From Parietaria judaica (lineage: Eukaryota > Streptophyta > Magnoliopsida > Rosales > Urticaceae), in contig OX940864.1 in NCBI GenBank assembly GCA_954871525.1, positions 29,677,001-29,741,000 on the forward strand: DNA of 64,000 nt, given 5' to 3'. Shown one piece after another: positions 11,822-23,085 of this stretch. A program made the position numbers and the translations under genes. The notes below the pieces were generated by a model. The model ran no database searches, was not told where the DNA came from, and saw only the letters and a list, made by a program, of their open reading frames with translations. The first letter of the stretch is position 1. Each line of letters begins with the position of its first letter.

Positions 11822-13302
11822 TTTTATTTTATTTAAAATGATTTTAGAACTAGTTATGCAATGTTATATTTTTCATAGTGATTTCATTATCATACAAGTC
11901 ACGTGCAATAACGAATTTAGATGATAAGTGTCACGGATAATGAATCCAGGTATCGTTAACAATAAAATCTCTACTCATTTTTACATAAAAAATTTGAAAA
12001 CAGCTACCACTACCGATTCCAGGAATTAATAGCAGGATAAGTTTAATAAATAGGAAACCAGCTGCAAGAACTTATAAATTAGTTTTTTTTTTAAGTACTA
12101 GTTGAAAACCAATTGAATGGTCCTGTTTACAGGAAAAACTCTATTTTGCCGGCACTAAATTCTTAAATATTATTAATCGGGACCGAACAGGAAAATTCTA
12201 TGTCCCGGTTTCAGTTTTACCCTAGTTATTGGCTTATTGCAATGGTTAAATATTGTTATTTAACTAACATCATATTTAATACTTTGGAGGATATAATGTA
12301 GAAATGCTAAAAAAAGCCACCATGTATATTTATGTAATAATGTACTTTGCTGGAAAAAAAAAAAAAAAGGAATTAAGAAGGAAGTAGGAGCGTTCATAGC
12401 GAGCTATCATCCTTATTCTACACAGTTGTATTCAAAGATCAAGAACGCAAGAGGACGTAGCCAATTGCGAGCCAAATAATTAACAAAAAAAGAAAAAATC
12501 GGGTCGTTTTATTTATCGCTTACCTTTCAAAAACTTTCGAGCAAATCTCTAACGAAAGCCAACAATTTCCCGAACAGTCTAATCTAATAGCGGAATCACC
12601 ACGTATCGTTCGGATTGGTAAAGTATTTTTTTACCCTTGACAATAATGCTTGGATTATAGGTCTCGAACAGAGTTGGTTATATAACCGTATCAAGCTTGT
12701 TTTATATCAAGTAGTAAAATAATGTCCGCAGCTTTCGGCGGAAAAGGACCTAGCCGGAAAGGACCTTGCCGGTTTACTACATATCGATTCTAGTTGGATG
12801 ATTAATCAGGAGATTAAGCCTGAAAGTTTAACAAACAATGAGATTGGAATTACAAAGATAGCAAGTCTAAGAGTTAGAAAGCGTTTTCTGGAGAGTCTGT
12901 CTCCTCGGAGAACCGCATTCAAACATCGTTGATTGCACGACTATGTACGCGTGTGTGATTGAAACCTCTTAATAATATAATTATTATCATAATTTTGATT
13001 TGCAATTTACAACTTTTGGAGTAGGCAGAGTTAAGTACAAAAACACTGATCTTAATTTTGTTTGCGTTCTTTCTAATTATCGATTTGAGAAAGATTAGAT
13101 TAGATTCGTGATTCAGGAATATTATATAATATATATATATATAATATATATATATATAATATATGTGTGTGTAAACTTAAATATAACCCATCAATAAATT
13201 GGCTGCAACTGTCGGCAAAAGCACATGAAAATAACATGTATTCTAATATCATGTCGTCCAAAGCATTTTATTACTTTTACTATGTCAATCTTACACAAAT
13301 CC
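11822..13302. other. Intergenic, AT microsatellite only
   Basis: No gene or complete transposon recognised. An (AT)n tract with GTGTGTG lies at about 13116-13172. Confidence 0.5.
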
Positions 13303-13311
13303 TACAACTTT

Positions 13312-13678
13312 GAGATTATAATGGCAAAAGTTCCTAAATGTCTCCTTCTAACGCGGCATAAGCTCGATTTTTTTTAGGCATATATCCTCGAAGTGCAAAA
13401 GAGTGTATATCCGTAAATTGCCACTTCGATCCATTAATGCCTTAGTCCCCGATGTCCAGTACAATTAACTATGGGTCCTACCGTACACTGACTGAGTCAC
13501 GTGGACTACTTAGACGAGTACATGTGTCATATAACGATAAGCCACTAATGGATCGAATCGGGAAACTACAGAAACACATTTCCGGACTTTTGAAAAGAAA
13601 AAAAACGCCTCCAAGAAAAGATTTGAGCTTACCCCGCATTAAAAAGACAGCATTGAGAACTTATGCCGCTATCATCTA
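13312..13678. mobile_element. Mutator-like MITE with 9-bp duplication
   Basis: The target duplication TACAACTTT is perfect at 13303-13311 and 13679-13687. The ends are diverged inverted repeats of about 100 bp: GAGATTATAATGGCAAAAGT on the left, and on the right TAGATGATAGCGGCATAAGT when reverse-complemented. A 9-bp duplication with long G-starting repeats is typical of Mutator-like elements. The frame at 13452-13724 runs out of the element and looks non-coding. Confidence 0.8.
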
Positions 13679-13969
13679 TACAACTTTTCTTAGGATATAT
13701 TATCACATCACAAGCAAGAAATAAGATTGCTTAAGAAACTTTCCTGAAAACGAAAATACGAACGTGGTATGTAATGTATAGATTCTTAACTTCAAAACCA
13801 CACAACACAACGCACAATTTATCACAAAGCAATCAAAATTTCCTTGAAAAAAACACGACAGATTTTACACTCTTAATTCTTTCTGATTAAATCAGTGATA
13901 GTATGATCAAAGCTTCGAACACGAAACATTCTGTTAACCCTCTATTTCTCATAACTAAACAAGAATCAA

Positions 13970-15001
13970 TCAGACTGAAGCAAGCTTACCAGATATGGCC
14001 TTCCCTTGACTGTCTTCCCCGTCTTCGTCGTCCCCCTCATTGGCCTGCTTCGGCGCTGCAGCGGCGTTTCCCGGGGCCGTCACAGACTGCTGATAAAGAA
14101 CCCCTCCGACGATCGTGAAGAGGAGGCACACCAACCCGAACGGGCTCGCGTGTTTGTCCCAAATCAGGACGTTAATCGCCACCGTGAGGAACTTGTTGAC
14201 CACCCCCGTCACGGTGAAAGCCGTGGCGGAGATCGCCTTCCTGGCCGCGAACCCAAAGAAGCTGATGAGGAAGCCGAACACGCAGGACAGCGCCACCGCG
14301 AAGAACGCGCTCGGGTCGAACCAGCCCCCGGCGCTGGCTCCCAACGCGGCGAAAACCTGGCCGTACTCCCCGGTGACGATCCAGAATAGCGGCGCCATCA
14401 TCAGGGAGAGCAGATTGTTGTAGAGGACGAAGCCCCAGGTGTTGAGGCCCAGATTCGTGACCATGTGCTTGATGTAGACCATCTCGGTGGTGATGGTAAC
14501 AAGGTAGGCGAAGGCCCACGAGTACGCGGTGAGGGTGAAGCCGGAATCCGTGGCGACGTAGCCGATGGCCCCGCCGAGGATGACGAAGAGAGACAGAAAG
14601 GTGAGCTTGGAGGGGCAGGGCTGCTTCCGGAAGGCGGTGTCGGCGACGGCGACGAGCAGCGGCGTGAGGGAGCGGAAGACGATGAAGGTGTCGACGTTGG
14701 CGTGGCGGAGGAGGTTGGTGTTGGTGAAGATGGCGAGGTAGAAGACGGTGGCGGCGGGGAGGAACTTCTTGGCGGTGTCCCAGGTGAAGGCGTCGTGGTG
14801 GAGGAACCCTAGCTTCCCCAGAGCCCAGACCCCCAAAGCGGAGGTCAGGTACTGCAGCGCCGTGAGGAGGCCGGGGAAGTTGAACTGCGTGATGGCCAGC
14901 TTGTTGATGACGGCCAGGAGGCTCGAGCAGAGCGCGTAGCCCACCACCAGGCTGCTCGTCGCGTAGTACTGCTTCGGCGATTCGAATCGGACCGAAGACA
15001 T
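13970..15001 (-). CDS. GFT1: GDP-fucose transporter, Golgi (nucleotide-sugar transporter family)
   Basis: Encodes 343 residues in one exon. The protein closely matches my recollection of Arabidopsis GFT1/GONST4 (At5g19980), which carries GDP-fucose into the Golgi lumen for fucosylation of xyloglucan, pectin and glycoproteins, in exchange for GMP. About ten hydrophobic segments cover most of it. Family landmarks include GYALCSSLLAVINKLAIT near the N-terminus, FTNTNLLRHANVDTFIVFRS, and GVVNK at residues 266-270, the conserved nucleotide-sugar contact near the last helices. The C-terminal tail is acidic (EGDDEDGED) and ends GKLASV. I chose the ATG at 15001 (MSSVRFE) because relatives start MSS; an in-frame ATG at 15028 would add nine residues. 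The third position is strongly GC-rich, unlike the AT-rich surroundings. The gene looks intact and under selection. Confidence 0.95.
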   Translation of the reverse strand: MSSVRFESPKQYYATSSLVVGYALCSSLLAVINKLAITQFNFPGLLTALQYLTSALGVWALGKLGFLHHDAFTWDTAKKFLPAATVFYLAIFTNTNLLRHANVDTFIVFRSLTPLLVAVADTAFRKQPCPSKLTFLSLFVILGGAIGYVATDSGFTLTAYSWAFAYLVTITTEMVYIKHMVTNLGLNTWGFVLYNNLLSLMMAPLFWIVTGEYGQVFAALGASAGGWFDPSAFFAVALSCVFGFLISFFGFAARKAISATAFTVTGVVNKFLTVAINVLIWDKHASPFGLVCLLFTIVGGVLYQQSVTAPGNAAAAPKQANEGDDEDGEDSQGKAISGKLASV

Positions 15002-15130
15002 CGTTGGATTCGGAGATTGAGAACACACAACACAATGTGGCTGGAATCGGATCTAGGATGTGGATTCCATTGAGCTAAAGGGAATGAGACTCACCGACAT
15101 TGTTGAAGAAGCACAGATCTTGAAGGAGAG
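15002..15130 (-). promoter_or_regulatory. 5' leader of GFT1 with short upstream ORF
   Basis: Going upstream on the minus strand, an ATG at 15098-15100 opens a 15-codon upstream ORF that closes with TAG at 15053-15055. The same spot contains a donor-like CG|GTGAGT (15089-15094), and a possible acceptor TTCCAG lies at 15041-15046. That intron would be only about 54 bp, short for a plant, so the uORF reading is preferred. Confidence 0.4.
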
Positions 15131-15298
15131 AGATGTTGAGAAATCAGAGTACGGAGGAGGAAGAGACCAAGCATGGTTGGGAATTGATTGAATTCAAGTC
15201 ATTCAACTATTTCAAAAGGAAACAACAGCTTCTGACTTTTAGTACTTATGCCTCTCAATTTAAAATGTTGTCCCTTTTCCTCCTTAATCCCTTGAAAT

Positions 15299-16067
15299 TA
15301 GGGGTGCAAGCGGACCGGGTACCCGGATTTTTTGCCATACCCGCTACCCGGATCCGGAATCCGGGTTTTTTGAAATTGAAACCCGGATCCGGATATTTTT
15401 ACATAAAAACCCGGAAATCTGGATCCGGGTTAAAACCCGGTTTTAAAATAAAAAACCGGTTTTTAAACCCGGATCCGGATTTTTATTTATTTTCGGTTTT
15501 AAAATACGGTTCTGAGTTATAATACGGATTTGAACCTAAATTTTATATTTAAAAAAAAAAAAAAAACTTGAAGTAATTATAGCCAAAATTAAAAAATCAA
15601 ACTATATCATAAACATAACACATATACTTACAAAAACTGATAAGTAATTAACATAATAAATACATGTAATGTTTTATACTATTAGTATTGTGAGAGAAAA
15701 AAATTATATCAATTTGGATTAGAAGAAACAAATGATTAACCTACAACATTAGTTTGGAGTTGGATGAAAAACAAATAAATGAATATTTCTCTTGATAGAA
15801 ATTCAATATGTATTTTTTTTTTTGTATGAAAATTCTAAATATTTTTATGTATATATTTAATAACCGGGTTTTAGTAAGCTACTATGCGGATTCCGGGTTT
15901 TTTATTCTCTAATTCCGGTACCCGGAACCGGTTTAATCCGGATGCGGTTTTTTTAATAAACCGGTTCCGGTTTAACCTGGATTAATACGGTTCTGGTTTA
16001 TTTAAAATACGGTTCCGGTCCGGATGCGGTTTAAAACCCGCATTTCCGGGTTTTATTTGCACCCCTA
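15299..16067. mobile_element. Non-autonomous hAT element C, CCGGATCCGG/AACCCGG word array
   Basis: Ends TAGGGGTGCAAG...TTTGCACCCCTA flanked by the perfect 8-bp duplication CTTGAAAT (15291-15298, 16068-16075). The first and last ~200 bp are built from CCGGATCCGG, ACCCGG and CCGGTT words, with an AT-rich centre. There is no coding capacity. It lies about 130-300 bp upstream of the GFT1 leader. Confidence 0.9.
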
Positions 16068-16075
16068 CTTGAAAT

Positions 16076-17049
16076 GTTAGCACTTAGCACACTACCTCCT
16101 AAAAAATTAAAAACTTAGAATTGCCCATAATTTTTTATTTTTTTTTTAAATAAAAATATTATTTATTTTCCAAAAATCGAAATATTTGGTTAACAGTGTC
16201 TAATTACACTTAGAGTGTATATTTAAGTTATTGAAATTTGAAAATAAAAAGTGCAAAAAATGAAGATAAAAGCTATGGAACAAGTATTTCATATTAACAT
16301 GTGTGGTAAATGTTTTATTGGATGTTTTTCGAGCAATTAGTAAAAAACGAGATGGTCAGACGGGTATATTGAATTCGGATTGCTATGAAACAATGAGTAA
16401 GATGAATATTTTACAAAATTTGAGAGAAATATTAAAATTAATATATTTTTTATATAAAAATAAGTTATGTATTCATAAGTTAATATATTTTTTATTCTTT
16501 TTGTTACATATAAGTGGTTTTTGCTGCTTTCGAAATCGGTAGGGGCATTTCTGCCACAATTTAGAATTCATGAGCTAAAATTGCACCGGGGAACAAGTTG
16601 AAAGGGATTTAGTGCCAGTTACGACAGCGATAAATTATGTCGTTTGTTAAAGCTTCGACATGAAAAATGTCGTACACGTTTTCCAATTGTTATGTGTTGA
16701 AGAGTCTAATGTAAAATGGGTTTGATTTTTATTTCTAGGCACGTGAATTTGGACGGTGTATATCAATTTTCATGAGAACATTTTATTATTTTCGATTAGA
16801 TCCAATATATATGTCCAATATATATGTGACAAGTGACGTAGATCTTGAAAAAAAAAAAAAAAAAAAATTCATAATATAGCAGAGCAGGGTTTTATTATAA
16901 GGCTTTTTGCAAGAATAATTTTATTTGAGTTTTTATTTAGTTTGGTATTCTCAGTTAATAATGTTTTTGTTTCTTAGTAGGGGTATTTGGAGCGTATGTT
17001 TCTAAATGAAATCGAATGGAGGTCTTTTAGTCATTTATTTCTTTTATTA
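16076..17049. other. Intergenic, nothing recognised
   Basis: AT-rich, with an A-run near 16850. No gene or transposon end identified. Confidence 0.5.
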
Positions 17050-17455
17050 TATTTAAATAGGATAATTGGTGGCATAAATACTTAAACATTGACTAATTTA
17101 TCGTGAAACAATAGCGACAAAACTATCAAAAGTTGACAAAACTGAGTAGATGCATATTTCCATCAATTTTTTTTTACGGACGTTGGTCAAAATTATGTGG
17201 TACAAGGTTTAAAATGTCGCTTGTCGATGCCGTTTCGCATTCTCCATTTTACGGATATATCGTTTGTCGATAGGCAAATAAGAAGAAAAAAAAGGGCATG
17301 CCGCATGCCGAAAATACCGCACTTTTTCTATGGGCATACCATATGCCAATAGGGTTTTCGACAGATATTCTGAAGAAAAAAAATATTTCAGTATTTAAGC
17401 AAGATATTTATATAAGTTCAGAAATACATATTTAATAAATACAAGACATAATTGT

Positions 17456-18140
17456 TGTTAAGGTCGTATCTGGTCAAATCCAATCTTAACGCCTATCGAT
17501 TCCTATTGGCGAAGAAGCAAGCGACGCCTGATTCTAACGAGGAAGGCGACGACACACGAAGGCTTCGGGGAGGATAACTAAGGTTAGAAATTGACAAGGA
17601 GAGTCGAAGGTCGACGAGAGGAATCGAGGGCGACGGTGGGCCACGAGGTCGACGAGAAGGAGACCCGAGCCTCACGGGGAGAAGGAAGACACCAAGCATC
17701 GACGAGAGGCGTCGACAGCAGAGCTTGCGGCGCCGAAAGACAACTGGCGTGACGTGCATTAAATGAGGCCCATCCCGATCTCACCTACCCGGTGTGGCCG
17801 GTCGCCTTAAATCACGCAAAGCATGGTTTAGCCATGCTTCCCCCAAATCACTCTTAGAGAAATGCGTGATGGAATGCCACAAAGGGCGGGAAAATGTGTG
17901 AGAGAGAGGGAAGAAAAGTCTATAAAAGACAAGAGGGGCCTCATTTGTAAGGGTTCCAAAAAAAGGAAAACCAAGAGAGAAAGAAACCTATGTACTCACA
18001 ATAACGTCAATACACAAGCATTATTTTTCATCATCATGTCTTTGAGTGTTCTTAGCTAATAAACGGGAGAAACCGAACCTCTTTATTTAAAAACAAGGGT
18101 TGAACCTTGTGATTGTTGAGTGTGCAAAACCGCCTCAACA
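17456..18140 (+). mobile_element. Solo LTR nested in the MULE
   Basis: TGTTAAGG...CCTCAACA with the perfect 5-bp duplication ATTGT at 17451-17455 and 18141-18145. A promoter-like TCTATAAAAGA sits near 17920. The first 300 bp are GC-rich (rich in CGACGAGG-type words) and give spurious open frames on the minus strand. No gag, pol or primer site adjoins it. Confidence 0.85.
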
Positions 18141-18169
18141 ATTGTATACAACAAAACACATTTGTAACT

Positions 18170-18478
18170 TAAATATGTTGGTGAAATGTATAATATTAAG
18201 TTAATTTATTAGTTGAAGTGTATAATATTAAGTCAAATTATTAGGTGGAGTGAATTTGTATGTTAACTGTGTAATATTAAGTGTATATGCATGCTAAGTG
18301 TATATGTATGTTAAGTGAATAATATTAGTTGAAGTTTATAATATTAAGTGAGTATGTATATTAAGTGTATATGTATGTTAAGTGTATAATATTAGTTGAA
18401 GTGTATAATATTAACTTAAATTATTAGGTGAAGTGTATATATATATGTTAAGTGTGAATGTGTAATATTAGTTGAATA
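18170..18478. repeat. Degenerate tandem repeat, GTGTATAATATTAAGT type
   Basis: Many imperfect copies of AAGTGTATAATATTA and TGTATGTTAAGTG in direct orientation, inside the MULE. Probably slippage-born. Confidence 0.8.
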
Positions 18479-19287
18479 CCAAAGAGTCCCACATTGCTAG
18501 ATTACAAGATTTTGGAATGGTTTATATACCATAGAATCGGGATAAGGGCTTGGGCCCTTTGGGTCATAGAATTTTGTAGATGGGAGAGAACTCACACAAA
18601 TGCACCACCACACGCGCGCGCCATTGTCCGTCGGGACGTGGCAAGGCGGGGTGGGGTGGGTGCAAACATATCAATTTTTGTAGAAAGTTCAATTGGTATT
18701 TTTGCCAAAATCCACCAAAAATTTAGTTTTTAGCGAAATTCCAACCGTTTTTTCGCAAGAATTCCTTCATAAAAACGACACTCGGAATTCCAGCCACTTG
18801 TTGCATGGATTTTTGCAAAAAAATGGTAAAAAGACAGCGAAACGACGGGTTTTCGTTTCGCATACATCCAAAAAAACAAAAATCGGTCAGTTTTTTCATG
18901 GAGAATCGCAAAATTTAATTATGAAGGACATTTGACAAAATTGAGGCTTAACATATATTGGTCAACTTGATGCTACGTGTTAGTTGATGAACATTTGAAA
19001 AATAAGTTGACGGAAATATGCGTTGCCTTAGTTTCGTTGACTTTGGGTACTTTTATCGCTATTTTTTTTTTACTTTAGACTCATATCGCTTTTATAGGTC
19101 AAAGTTTAGATATTTTTACTGTCAATATCCTATTTAAATATAATGTTCATAAAAATTGGCAAAATCTTAATTGGGATGAGTATTTCTTAGTTTAAAACTG
19201 ATAATGTTGGTTTAAAATCTTATTTATATTGGTCTGGGTCCCAATTCAGGTTTAAAATCCTTACAACACTGGGTCTTTTTTACTACC

Positions 19288-19607
19288 TGTTAATGCCTAA
19301 AAATGGATCAGCTTTTCTGCGGCTCAAGTCTTGATTTAGGGCTGGGCCCAACGTCCGCTTGAGGGTAAAACCGGGCTTGATACTTGATTCATCGTTCTTG
19401 ATAAGCCGGAAATCTTCTCCGGGATCTTCGCCTCTGTCTCTATGCCTATGGAAAAAGTAGAAAACGTGAACTCTAGAGGGGAGCAAAAGGGGGAGGGTCC
19501 TTTGTGGCCTGCTCCGACGCTCAATATTAGTCGAGTATTTGAGTCGGGAATTATGAGTAAACGGGAAACAAAGATTTTTTGGCGTAGGAATCGTTTACCG
19601 ATTGTGA

Positions 19608-19642
<35 letters not shown>

Positions 19643-20168
19643 AACCCTGTATTTATAGAGAATCTCGACCTTTGGTGTGCCCTCTAAGCACGTTTTTTCG
19701 CGCCCTAGGGTGTACAATTTCATGCCTTTAGGGTGTTGGCACGCCCTCAAGGCATGTCTTTGTGCGCCCAAGGCTGTAAAATTTTACGCCTTGAGGGCGC
19801 GCCGGCGCACTCAAGACATGTTTTTTCGCTCCCTCAAGGCTTGTGTTTTGATATCGTATCATATTTTCACGCCCTCAAGGCTTGTGTTTTGATATCGTAT
19901 CATACCGAGATTTTTACCGTTCTTCATGTGATCGGGATTGGTTGACTTTTCTAAGTCGGACCCGTTGACCTTTTCGGGCCGGGCTTGTTGATTTTTTTGT
20001 TGACGTTGTTGAGTCAGATCCGTTGACTTTTCTGGGTCGGATCTGTTGACTTTATCGGGTCGGATTCATTGACTTTTCCGGGTCGAAACCTTGGGCTTTT
20101 ATTGCGAGAATTTGTATTGGGCTTTTACTTTTGTTTTGGTTTTTAGCGCCAGAAAAATACATATAACA
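19288..20168 (-). mobile_element. Solo LTR, Tat-like Gypsy family, with G32 tract
   Basis: The plus strand runs TGTTAATGCC...ATATAACA, so the LTR on the minus strand starts TGTTATGTGTATTTTTC and ends GGCATTAACA. The perfect 5-bp duplication CTACC flanks it (19283-19287, 20169-20173). The termini match the solo LTR at 30483 and the Gypsy LTRs at 38 and 45 kb. A 32-base G homopolymer (19610-19641) sits next to the TATA-like TCTATAAATAC on the minus strand. Short GTTGACTTTTC(T/C)GGGTCGGA repeats fill the upstream half. Confidence 0.88.
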
Positions 20169-20334
20169 CTACCGATCTTTTGAAAACTTAAAATTTACAA
20201 AAATGGGTACCTAAATTGAAGGTGTTTTACAAATTTCTTGGTCATTGTTCTGGTTACTCATCCTAGTTTTACCCACAATAATTATAATTTCCTCTTTGAA
20301 ATGAATTTATGCTAATTTTGGAGAATATTAAGTT

Positions 20335-20707
20335 TCAATTAATTGCGGCAAATTTGTATACTTTAACAAACTGAAACGGCAGGGATTCAAACTGAAACAA
20401 TAGCGGCAAAAGTATTCAAAGTCAACAAATGAGAGGCGATACATTTATTCGTCTAATTTTATAATCGAATTCAAATGAGAGAAGATGCTAGATAGTTGAA
20501 TGGGCATATAAATGTGTATCTTAACTCTTAGTATGATTTAATAGCATCATGTTAAAAATTTGACCAACATCCATAAAAAAAATAAAAAATAAAAAAATTC
20601 ACAAAATATGTATCGCTTCATTTTTGTCAAATTTTTTGTTACTTTTTTACTTTAAACTCATATATCCGTACTTGGTCAAAATTTTGATATTTTTGCCACG
20701 ATTATCA
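20335..20707. mobile_element. Mutator-like MITE, diverged
   Basis: Inverted ends TTAATTGCGGCAAATTTG and (reverse complement of the right end) TGATAATCGTGGCAAAAATA; the arms share further words such as GAGGCGATACAT against GAAGCGATACAT. The flanks ATTAAGTT and CTTAAATT may be a decayed duplication. Confidence 0.55.
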
Positions 20708-20976
20708 CTTAAATTATTAACTTTATAAATGGCGATGGCCTAAGCATAGTAGTGCTACTGCAATCTATGGCCATCTTATTAGAATTTCTAATTGGATAGA
20801 ACTTTAGGGTTCTAACTTCTAGGTTACGACTTTAAAAGAGAGCCATAAATAAGTTAATGAATATGCAGATGCTAGGTTGTAGACACATTTTATTATATTG
20901 ATGTATCTATTACCCTATACAATGTATGTGTTTAGCTTTAAGGTAGATAAATAAATGCACATCTCCATTTTAACAA

Positions 20977-21473
20977 GGCTATTACGCGAAAAAATACTCA
21001 AGTTATTCGGAAATAAAGCGGCATAGAGTCAATTTAAAAAAAAATTATGGCAAAAGTATTCAAGTTCACTTTTTAGTGAATCGGTAGACCTCATCCATTT
21101 CTTCGTTAGTTTTTACTATTTCTGTTAATGATGACGTCAACGCAAAGGAAACAAATAAACTCAAACGATAAAACCCACGAATACCAAATTAAACTTGTAT
21201 GTAAACTCAAATTCTTTGAACATCAACAACGCAAATTCTTATTTTTCTTTTCATTTTATCACTCAAATTTACAGTTCATCTGCTCATTAGGATCGCGATT
21301 TGCGTTGTTGACGTCATCATTGAATGAAATAGTAAGAAAAATAACAAAAACGTGGATGAGGTCTACCGATTCATCAAAAAAGGTGAACTTCAGTACTTTT
21401 GCCATAGTTTTTTAAGTTAGCTCTAAACCGCCTTATTTCTCAATAACTTGGGTACTTTTGCCAATAATAACCG
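20977..21473. mobile_element. Mutator-like MITE with ~170-bp inverted repeats
   Basis: The left arm (20977 to about 21150) and right arm (about 21300-21473) are strongly similar in inverted orientation, sharing for example CGGTAGACCTCATCCA and AATGATGACGTCAAC. The flanks TTTTAACAA (20968-20976) and TTTTAGGAA (21474-21482) agree at 7 of 9 positions. The open frame at 21128-21415 is a by-product of the fold-back and not a gene. Confidence 0.72.
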
Positions 21474-21720
21474 TTTTAGGAATATGAAAGATTATAAAAG
21501 AGATTGACTAACTCTGGCTGAAAATAATATATTGCAAATAGACCCCATCAATGTGACTCCAGTTTTTTGAGACATCGTATTTTAAAGAGATCGTATATTT
21601 GAGAGATCATAATTTAAAGTGAACAAATCTTGAATTGAAAAAGACTAAACAATATTTGATCATCTAAAAAACTTTACTTAATAATATCTATTACCCTAAA
21701 CAACAATAAAAATGAATTAC

Positions 21721-22262
21721 TTACCTCAAAAATTACAAAAGATGAACTGTTGCGGTTTTTGCCGCAATAAAGACAAAATTGCGTATTAAGCTCAAATACA
21801 AAAATAAATTACATAACAATAACAGATTATTATTACAATAATTATTTAATTAAATTAACAGGAAGAAAAATGAAAAAAAAAATTACCTCAAAAATCACGA
21901 AAGATTAATTTTTTTTGTACATTTGTCGTGCAATAATCCAATATTTGGACTAGTGATCAAATCCGCAGATAAATTACAGAAAAATCATAGATTTTTATTA
22001 CAGTAATTATTTAAATATTATAATTATAATTTAATTTAATTTAACAACAAGAAAAATGAGCAAATTACCTAAAAATCACAAAAGATTAACTTTTTATACT
22101 TTTATCGTGCAATAGTCCAACATTCGGATTAGTGATTATTGACGTGGATCTCCCACTTCAACCGTCCCGGTCCTAATACAAGCCCAGTTGATTTATATGC
22201 CTGTGAATTTGCTGTATGAATCGCGATTTCACGTCTTATAGCTACTCTTCGACGTAAATACG

Positions 22263-22315
<53 letters not shown>

Positions 22316-23085
22316 GACACAGAGAAGTTTTAGAGAGATTCGTCCCAAAGCAGTAGTTGACTACTTCTTCTCGAATTTATTGATGATATTTGAGTACATG
22401 TATCGAATAATAACCAGAAAAGAATAAAGTGTTTGAATGACAATCTTGCTTTGAACGTCCGACTTTCAATGTTCTAAACTCGGATCCCTTTTCCATGCTT
22501 GCTTCTCTCCTTTATATAGTCCTTCCTCTCTTTCTCTCTCTAGCGCCCGGGTGTTACGGCCTTAGTAGGCTTGGGATTGCCTTCATCTGACGACATGTGA
22601 TTGAAGGGTCGAATCATATAACCGCTAGTTAGCAGTTTGAATTCTCTATCAGTTGGAGAGTTTGAATGTTGCTTGGTTGAGCGGGTTCCTGGGTTTACTT
22701 TGTCAACTCGTGGATCGATTATCCGTTGGAGGTGGTTTTTTGAGTTGGGTGTTCTGAGATCCAGGTTATTGGGCCTTGACTGGGCCCTGTTATTGGACTG
22801 GTACTTGAGATTTCGGAGTCGGGGTTGAGCCTTTGGCCTTGACTTGGCTGGTTTGACTTAGTAGGACGTTCTCGGGGCCAATTTCGTTTGTTCCTTTTGT
22901 TCACGTTTTTATTATAAAGTATAATTGTCACTTATGTTATATATAGTTTAGTCGTGCAATGACATAAACGCACATCAACAGTGATCTAATCCGCAGATAA
23001 ATTACACAAAAAAATAGATTATTATTACAGTAATTATTTAATTATCCTAAGTTTTCCTAAACAACAAGAAATTTGGTCAAAATTT
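21721..23085. repeat. ~170-bp tandem repeat, three units, third split by a solo LTR
   Basis: The units start ATTACCTCAAAAATCAC and contain GTGATCAAATCCGCAGATAA and TTATTACAGTAATTATTTAA. Unit 1 is about 21721-21884 (diverged), unit 2 about 21885-22065, and unit 3 starts at 22066 and is interrupted after TTAGTGAT at 22136, resuming at 22981. Confidence 0.7.
22137..22980 (-). mobile_element. Solo LTR inside the tandem repeat
   Basis: The interrupted repeat unit gives the boundaries directly. GTGAT at 22132-22136 and 22981-22985 is the target duplication. The minus strand starts TGTTGATGTGCG, has the TATA box CTATATAAAGGAG near 22511-22523, and ends GTCAATA, so the terminal CA appears decayed to TA. 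It contains a (TA)n tract at about 22264-22312. Confidence 0.72.

Larger units (their letters stand above)
17060..19130. mobile_element. Mutator-like element, non-autonomous, with nested solo LTR
   Basis: The left end starts GGATAATTGGTGGCATAAAT and the right end reverse-complements to GGATATTGACAGTAAAAATA; inverted similarity continues for roughly 140 bp. The perfect 10-bp duplication TATTTAAATA lies at 17050-17059 and 19131-19140. Maize Mu ends begin GAGATAATTG, so the class assignment is good. The 2.07-kb body lacks a transposase and carries a solo LTR (17456-18140) and a degenerate short-repeat tract. Confidence 0.82.

Noticed and set aside
13452..13724. 90-codon plus-strand frame
   Set aside because: Runs through and out of a MULE MITE with a proven 9-bp duplication; no domain.
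14006..14812. Several long plus-strand frames and a 287-codon minus frame opposite or overlapping GFT1
   Set aside because: Shadows caused by the very GC-rich third positions of GFT1; compositions are low-complexity Arg/Glu/His-rich.
17493..17784. Arg/Ser-rich minus-strand frames
   Set aside because: GC-rich part of a solo LTR; no gene-like features.
18485..18530. AGTCCCACATTG followed by TTTATATACC, resembling a plant snRNA upstream element and TATA box
   Set aside because: No U1-U6 or U3 snRNA start follows, and this motif is common in plant transposon promoters; it lies inside a MULE.
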